A DNA stretch of 64,000 bases from Molossus alvarezi (lineage: Eukaryota > Chordata > Mammalia > Chiroptera > Molossidae). The notes under the pieces were generated by a model. The model was not told the DNA's origin and did no database searches. It was given only the letters and a program-made list of their open reading frames with translations. Shown here one piece after another: positions 58,945-64,000 of the stretch (position 1 is the first letter of the stretch; each line of letters starts with the position of its first letter). The position numbers and the translations under genes were made by a program. The DNA lies in assembly GCA_037176705.1 (NCBI GenBank), contig CM073890.1, forward strand, positions 97,082,591 to 97,146,590. Direction: 5' to 3'.

Positions 58945-61054
58945 ACCTCCTGTTCCTCTCAATACCAGCCCAGACTTGCTAGCCCCTTCCCTGGCTTTAT
59001 TTTTCTTCGCAGCACTTGTTAGTATTTGGCATAATATTATGTGCACGACAAAACTGTGAACGGTAAATGAAATGCAATATGTTGTGATATTGTTATTCCC
59101 AAAGCAATGTCATAATTATGGACTTGGATTCTAACGTCCACTTAAATTAGTTATATTTTATTTGGCACAGCAACTAAGGGCCAAAACCTTTGTTTTATTT
59201 TTCAACCTTTCTATCTTCCGAACAAGATCTCCTACCTTCTCTACTGCGATCGGTGGTATCACTGCCTAAAACAGTTATAAATTTGATCTTTACTACTTGA
59301 GAAATGGAAACAAATTCATCTGTGCTTCCCCAATAACCACAGTGCACAGCTCAACAACAAGCGTGAGGCTGATGAGTCAGAGAACTGCGGAACTGTTCCC
59401 GGGACCTTGCTGAAACTGGCCGCGTGTGCGCCTCTCTGCCCCACCATCCGCTTTCCTTCCCAGCAGGAATCATTCTCACCACCAATGGTCGTCAAGAGCT
59501 CCAAAATTAACCTCAGCTTGGTTTCCACTTGAGCATGATCAACTGAGACAAATTATACAGTCAGCATAAGAAGAAATTTTAAAATTCGGGCCAAAATATG
59601 AAGCATATCTCTATAATTTTAGTTGCCATACTTTCTAAAAGTTGTGTAGCAATAGCCCTCAATAATATCAACTGTATATAAGCTCAAAAGCTTGGCCTTA
59701 ATAGATAAATCTTGAATTTCCAGATGTCTGATTAAAAACCTAACATAGTAACTTCAATCTAGGAATTTTCACTGGCTTATTTCTACTAAAGAACGCTCAA
59801 AATACGTTGCTTAATTATTTAGTCATTATGAGAAACGTATATAAAAGTCTGGTTATAGTTAAATAAAGAGACCTAAAATAATTATTCTTCAGAATATAAT
59901 AAATGAAACCATTTGTGAATACAGTATGGTATTACTTGAATGTATCCTAATTAAATGAATGAGTAGACTTCCCATAACACAACATGATGCATAAACATTT
60001 TCTCCTTTCCATTTAATCAGTAAAAGTCCCTATAGTTTCACATATGTAGCTCTTATTGCAAAGTTTACAAATACTCAAGCCACAAAGGTGTTACACAGTT
60101 TAACATTACAATCTGATGGATATTTTTATTGATTGATATATTTGTTCTTAAACATTACCTTTTTAGCAATTCTCAAACATACTCTTAATAACATATCAAT
60201 GTGAACTGAATTTATTCTAATAACAAAATGTCAGAATGTCAGTTTACCTTTAACTTTAAAAAAAATTTAAACAAAAGGTCACAAATTCACATATCCTCAC
60301 ATAAAATAAAAATTGTTTTCCCAGACTAACAGTAAATAGAGACTGGTTTTCCCCTGGTTTAAAGGAGAAAGATATGTTACAAAGACATGCGTTGACAACT
60401 GTTATTTTCACTTCAAAGTAGCTTACGTATCATTTTGGGAAAGTTCTGCAGATTTAACTAGGTCTGAGATGCTGAAAAACAACAAATTATGCTAATATTA
60501 TTGCAACAACTATATAATAACTCTAAGCTTCAGATTGTATTTTGCAGAAGCATAAGATTTCAAAAGGCAGCTCCACAGTTCTTTAAAAGGGTAGTAACAA
60601 TAAGGCATATTTTGGTTTTGCCTACCTCAATATTTCTTATAAGGCTTAACTTATAAAAAAGAAAAGCACACTGAGAGGCTCTACAAGTCTGAAAACATAA
60701 GATTAACTGGATAAAAAGATCACTTGTCTCCATGATAACTAAACTTACGTCTATACATAAACTGTTTACCATACTTGGTGCCATAACTCTGTTTCCTTGA
60801 CTATCAAACAGACCTAAGAACTGAAATCTCATTGAAAATGCAATGAACAACACTGCAAAACTAGAATCTCTGAGTCATTCATTCACAGTAACTTTGCAAA
60901 CATATAGGACAAGCAAACAAACAATGCCAAGACATGCAAAATAAAAAATAAAAAACAACCATGGATGTGACTAAGAGTGTGAAAATAAAGGATCTCACAT
61001 TAGAAATGTAAAGGCTCATAAGCAAATCAAAATTTCAACCCCACATTGTCTATT
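58945..61054. other. Mostly unique intronic DNA
   Basis: AT-rich apart from 59340-59530, which has an AP-1 type TGAGTCA at 59373-59379 and a small group of CpGs. No gene recognised. Confidence 0.5.
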
Positions 61055-61069
61055 TAAATGTTGAGCCTA

Positions 61070-61189
61070 GCCGTGGCTGGTTTGGCTCAGCGGTTGAAGC
61101 GTTAGCCTGCGGACCAGAGTGGCAGGTTCGGTTCCCGCTACGGGCACACACATACATATATGCATACATGCATAAATACATAAATAAAT
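61070..61189 (+). mobile_element. Half-Ves SINE with long (TAAA)n-type tail
   Basis: Head GCCGTGGCTGGTTTGGCTCAG through GGTTCGGTTCCCGC and GGGCACACAC, then a CATA/TAAA tail. The 15-bp left flank TAAATGTTGAGCCTA (61055-61069) recurs exactly at 61222-61236, and with one mismatch around 61190-61203, so the right border is ambiguous. Confidence 0.88.
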
Positions 61190-61343
61190 AAATGTTGAGT
61201 CTATTTAAATAAATAAATAATTAAATGTTGAGCCTATTTTCTCCCTCCATACTAGACTTTCACACCTCCAGTGACCACCATAATCTGAATTATTTCAAAG
61301 TAAAACAATTAACAAATGGCACTCTTAACTAGGGTTTTGCTGC

Positions 61344-61418
61344 TATATATATATATTATATATATATATAATATATATACATAATATATATATAAAATAT
61401 ATATAATATATATATAAA
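61344..61418 (+). repeat. (TA)n palindromic tract
   Basis: About 75 nt made of TATATA blocks broken by ATAATA and TAAAATA. It is self-complementary and could extrude a cruciform; mapping and assembly are unreliable in such tracts. Confidence 0.92.
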
Positions 61419-61419
61419 T

Positions 61420-63422
61420 TGAGTAAAGGTATAAATTATAAGCTATTTCTTACATGGAGATACTACTAAATAATAATGGAAGACGGTAAAATACAAGGTC
61501 AAATGATGGGCAGAAATCTCTAGCAAATAATTTATTGATGCCACATCTTTTTCCTTCCTTTCTTGGTTTTTGTTTGTCTGTTTGTTTAGTTTTAGTCATT
61601 GCTAAATGAATGTGTTTTCACTGCAATAAATCTAAACTGTACAGAAGGGTTTTACTGGAAATCCAACTGAATTTCTCCTTCCTCTACTGCCAAATCAGAC
61701 CCCTCTCATCCCAACAGTAATGAGTATTATTAATATGATGTGTTTAGTCCTTTCTTTACTCACTTACATACTTATCTGCACAGAGTTTATCATTTTACAG
61801 AAATGATGGAAACATACTAAGCATATTATTCTGAGGCTTGCTTTCCAAGGTACATGTTAATGACCTTTCTTAGTCCTAGAAATAGATCAACAAAAATACT
61901 TTTTAACAACTACATATTACTCCACCATATGTCCATTTCTTTACTAGTGGTCACCTAAGTTAAGTCAATTTTGTTAATTTAAGCAATGTTACAATTGTGT
62001 GTACCAAACTATGCTTATATTTGAGTGGTTTGAATAATAGAAATACTTAGAACATATAATATATGCATATATATTAACTTTGAACTAGAACAACAAACTT
62101 CTTACCAAAAAAAGGTTTACCAAATGTAGTTCTACCAACAATGAATAACGTGCTTTTTGATATTTGTTAAATCTATGTTAGAGCTTAAAACCACAGTAGC
62201 CCTAAATCCAGACTGTAAATTTCTATTGTGGGAATGGGCAAAAGATATATGTCTTTTTTCCGAAAAAATGGAACTAAAGCCTTGCCATTGCATTTTGCAA
62301 AATATTTTCAGTTGTTAGCCCTGATATTGCAGCTAATCAATGGAAACATTTGTAAAATCAGTTTTTCAACTCCTGTTCTTTCTAAATAAATCACTTCGTT
62401 GCTAAAACAATTACAATATTTATATTTTGTAATTATCTGCCAAAGAACAGGGGTTGAAAGTTTGAATAAATGTTTGGGGTGACAGAGTATCAAAACAAAC
62501 AATATATAACTTACTATTCTTATTAATAAAAACAAAATGTGCAGTTAACAGTCTTCGGGGCATGCTATATTTGGAAAATCTCTGACAGCACAATATCTTA
62601 TGATTAAGGGAATGCTTTTTTTACACATTATTTCTACTACTGTCAGAAAGCACCCTGCTCCACTCCCTCCTTTTTTAGATACTAATTGACTAAAGGAAAT
62701 GGTTTCTGACAACCGCCATAAATAATGCAAGGCTTTATCAAACTAGCTAAGGCACAATAAAACCAGTGGGCCCAAACACACTTTCCCCTGCGGTCACTTC
62801 CCCTGGGGCTAGGGCTCCTCTCACAGTCATTTCTGACCCTGGAGTGGAGTGTTCTCCTGAAGGGGCATGTACTTCCAATGAAAATAATCAAGATAGCTAG
62901 ATACTCTCGTATGCCTGTTAGAAAATAAAATATTCTCCCCTCACTCTGCCCTCCTCAAACAGCTCTTTTTTGATTATTAAAACAGTTCACAGAATAAAGT
63001 AGTAGCTGAAACTGGATTCCCCCCCCCCCAAAAGACTTAAGGTGCTTGGTTGGCAAAATGTGGGTATTTCCAATGCTTTTATTATCTTTTTGTCAATGTG
63101 ATTTTAGCATGTTGTCAGAGTATAAATAAAATCCCACGTCTCAGGAGATGAGATCAAAGAGTTTATTCTTAGGATATTGTACTTACCAAAAAAGTAAACA
63201 TACTGAACACACAATGAACAAAATAACACGGCGGCTTAAGGTTCCCCTCCTTTGCCAAATAGGAAAAAAACAAAACACCTTTCTTGTTTTAATTGTCCAT
63301 AAGGTTCTGGGCATTCTGGGAAAGCTGTAACACATGACAGAATCCAAAGAACTGACTGCAGCTTCTAGGGAGACAGTGATTAAAGTTACATGCGTTTCCA
63401 TCAGTATGGTATGAGCTTAAAA
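61420..63422. other. Unique intronic DNA, nothing recognised
   Basis: AT-rich; a C10 run near 63020. 62760-62880 is GC-richer without a recognisable feature. Confidence 0.5.
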
Positions 63423-63433
63423 AGCAATGGCCA

Positions 63434-63668
63434 GCCCTGGCCAGTTTGGCTCAGTGGTTAGAGCGTCGGCCTGCGGTCCGGAGAGACCCGGGTTCGGTTT
63501 CCGCTAAGGGCACGGACTTCGGTTGCAGTTTGTCCCCGGCCCTGGTTGGGTCATGCGGGTGGCAGCCGCTTGATGTGTCCCTTTCACATCGATGTTTCTC
63601 TCTCTCTTCCTACCCTCTATCTGAACAAAAAATGAAAAAATGTCCTCGGGTAAAGATAAAAAAAAAAA
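63434..63668 (+). mobile_element. Ves SINE (TGTCCTCGGG class)
   Basis: Head GCCCTGGCCAGTTTGGCTCAG, TTTGTCCCCGGCCCTGGTTG, ATGTGTCCCTTTCACATCG, and end TGTCCTCGGGTAAAGAT, where the terminal inverted repeat is damaged. Flanks CAATGGCCA and CAATGGTCA. Confidence 0.94.
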
Positions 63669-63804
63669 CCAATGGTCAGCTTTCCATAGTAAATCACAAT
63701 GCATTGGTAGCTGGCTAAAAACACAAACAGCTGTCAATAGTTTATCAACAGCAACACTTTTTGTTCTGAGATACTAATGCTCCAGAAAGAAGAAGTGTAG
63801 ACTA

Positions 63805-63960
63805 TCTGAATCAGTTGCTGGGAGTGACTGAAAAATATGTATTCCTGGGACCTACCCTAGACCTACTGAGGATAAAGACCAAGAATCTACATTTTAACCA
63901 AACTCCCTAGGTTATTCTTAATTTCATTAAATGATGGTGATCATAATACACTAGAGCTAA
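63805..63960 (+). repeat. MER5-like hAT (Charlie) fragment
   Basis: TATGTATTCCTGGGACCTACCCTAGACCTACTGA, AAGAATCTACATTTTAACCAAACTCCCTAGGTTATTCTT resembles MER5A/B, a non-autonomous hAT family common to placental mammals. Termini not clear. Confidence 0.75.
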
Positions 63961-64000
63961 AATATTACTCCCACCAGCAATTATTTATTGCATTTCTACC

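Larger units (their letters stand above)
52109..64000 (-). other. MBNL1: MBNL1 intron preceding the ATG exon (partial)
   Basis: Sequence upstream of the 3' splice site in the direction of transcription. It holds L2, L1, Ves, hAT-like and MER5-like repeats between AT-rich unique DNA. I see no CpG island of promoter size and no convincing 5' exon, so the promoter and non-coding first exons probably lie beyond 64000. Confidence 0.75.

Noticed and set aside
1..64000. CRISPR arrays, prokaryotic operons, tRNA and rRNA genes
   Set aside because: No regularly spaced repeats, no long contiguous ORFs. tRNA-like A and B boxes are all within Ves or MIR elements.
52109..64000. Additional MBNL1 5' exon or promoter
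   Set aside because: No CpG island of promoter size and no convincing exon with both splice signals. The known 5' exons of mammalian MBNL1 lie farther upstream.

Overview
This is vertebrate, mammalian-type nuclear DNA: AT-rich, without dense genes, and full of old interspersed repeats (MIR, L2, L1). The lineage marker is a tRNA-derived SINE of the Ves family, recognised by its head motif GCCCTGGCCGGTTTGGCTCAG, a B-box-like GGTTCGRTTCC, a pyrimidine-rich 3' half and, in most copies, a terminal TCCTCGGGTGAGGAT. Ves elements are typical of yangochiropteran bats, so the window is most likely from a bat genome. A SPIN (Space Invaders) hAT MITE at 32234-32426 fits that, because bats are among the known recipients of this horizontally transferred transposon.

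The only protein-coding sequence I can support is the first coding exon of MBNL1 (muscleblind-like splicing regulator 1), on the minus strand at 51101-52108. It has an 834-nt 5' leader segment, an ATG at 51274-51272, 58 codons that include the complete first CCCH zinc finger, and a phase-0 splice donor. The acceptor has a good branch point and pyrimidine tract. Everything below 51100 is the following MBNL1 intron, and everything above 52108 is the intron that precedes this exon. Earlier 5' exons, the promoter and later coding exons lie outside the window.

Regulatory reading: the 5' end of the exon carries nine YGCY motifs (the MBNL binding motif) in 71 nt, a GU-rich tract lies about 130-160 nt upstream of the 3' splice site, and four more YGCY motifs lie about 400 nt into the downstream intron. 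This agrees with the published view that MBNL1 represses inclusion of its own ATG exon. The leader also has four upstream ATGs, one opening a 31-codon uORF, and a long U-tract next to a G7 run.

Repeat layout: about 17 Ves-related insertions, most with readable target-site duplications, fall into three sequence classes plus a set of three 'half-Ves' copies that stop at nearly the same point just after the tRNA-like region. Two Ves copies are nested in MIRs and one in an L2. L1 fragments lie at 39849-40210, 54945-55205 and 58215-58940, and a second hAT-like element at 57401-57645. The stretch from 44.85 to 55.59 kb around the exon has no Ves insertion, the longest such gap here. I found no tRNA, rRNA, CRISPR, prokaryotic or intact viral gene. 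I do not see a clearly new biological system. The best leads are the MBNL1 autoregulatory layout, the half-Ves class and a 77-nt near-perfect hairpin at 49850-49926.
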